Shown piece after piece: positions 23,502-23,677 of a stretch of 23,677 bases of DNA. Position 1 is the stretch's first letter. Every line of letters begins with the position of its first letter. The notes under the pieces were generated by a model that worked only from the letters and a program-made list of their open reading frames with translations, searched no databases and had not been told where the DNA came from. The translations under genes were made by a program, and so were the position numbers. The stretch is from Deltaproteobacteria bacterium. Its GTDB lineage: Bacteria; Desulfobacterota; Syntrophia; Syntrophales; UBA2210. Location: assembly GCA_030603465.1 (NCBI GenBank), contig JAUVXT010000010.1:1-23677 (forward strand). The letters run 5' to 3'.

Positions 23502-23677
23502 TCATACATTAAACCTGAAGTAAACGATGTCGCCATCGCAAACAGGATAATCTCTTCCCTCGATTCTGATAAGTCCCTTCTCTTTCGCCTCTGACATACC
23601 TTTAACCGTAATGAAATCGTTATAACTCAGAACCTCTGCCCTGATAAATCCCCTTTCCATGTCGGTATGTATCTTCC
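23502..23677 (-). CDS. ychF: Ribosome-binding GTPase/ATPase YchF, C-terminal end (partial)
   Basis: Only the last 57 codons lie in the window; the rest is beyond the right edge. They encode the end of the TGS domain, including KIHTDMERGFIRAEVLSYND, a middle stretch EAKEKGLIRIEGRDYPV and the terminal DGDIVYFRFNV. These match the highly conserved YchF/OLA1 C-terminus, which ends in the same DGDI(I/V)YFRFNV sequence. YchF is a universal Obg-related protein that binds ribosomes and prefers ATP. The nucleotide-binding part is not visible here. It is convergent with the 66-aa ORF, and a strong bidirectional terminator follows its stop. Confidence 0.95.
   Translation of the reverse strand, partial: KIHTDMERGFIRAEVLSYNDFITVKGMSEAKEKGLIRIEGRDYPVCDGDIVYFRFNV

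Overview
The window looks like a chromosomal segment of a strictly anaerobic Desulfobacterota-type (formerly deltaproteobacterial) bacterium, perhaps near the syntrophic or sulfate-reducing fatty-acid oxidisers. This is an inference from gene content: a complete beta-oxidation operon behind a TetR regulator, a TRAP organic-acid importer, an acylating aldehyde dehydrogenase, an iron-type alcohol dehydrogenase, a second-type EF-G and a GAF-domain sigma-54 activator. No rRNA, tRNA, CRISPR array, phage gene or transposase was recognised.

Layout. (1) 1-1112, minus strand: 5' part of a CoA-acylating aldehyde dehydrogenase that runs off the left edge. It is divergent from a GntR/FCD regulator (1643-2512); both flank AT-rich non-coding DNA. 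(2) 3066-6301: a TRAP transporter, dctP, dctQ, dctM, with a palindromic leader before dctP and a perfect 12-bp hairpin between dctP and dctQ. (3) 6302-6685: non-coding DNA packed with inverted repeats, including a REP-like hairpin with a CTTG loop. (4) 6686-9348: a membrane-embedded spermidine-synthase-like protein that appears split into two ORFs (217 and 619 aa) by a 149-bp insert carrying a perfect inverted repeat. (5) 9453-10616, minus strand: iron-containing alcohol dehydrogenase, convergent with the previous gene and divergent from a TetR gene. (6) 11115-17359: a beta-oxidation operon (TetR regulator, acyl-CoA dehydrogenase, 3-hydroxyacyl-CoA dehydrogenase/enoyl-CoA hydratase fusion, thiolase), closed by a strong intrinsic terminator. 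(7) 17701-22528: GerMN-domain membrane protein, EF-G paralogue and sigma-54 activator, all on the plus strand with short gaps. (8) 22529-23677: a consensus sigma-54 promoter in front of an unrecognised 66-aa hydrophilic protein, several terminators, and the 3' end of ychF on the minus strand.

How the parts may work together. The TRAP importer, aldehyde dehydrogenase, alcohol dehydrogenase and FCD regulator fit uptake and oxidation of a small organic acid or alcohol-type substrate to an acyl-CoA. The TetR operon takes acyl-CoA through one full beta-oxidation cycle. No acyl-CoA synthetase or electron-transfer flavoprotein is encoded here, so those must lie elsewhere. The most noteworthy lead is the -24/-12 promoter at 22861-22876, which has a 15-bp palindrome about 100 bp upstream. 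It lies just downstream of the sigma-54 activator gene and is oriented toward the 66-aa orphan, suggesting a compact activator-target pair.
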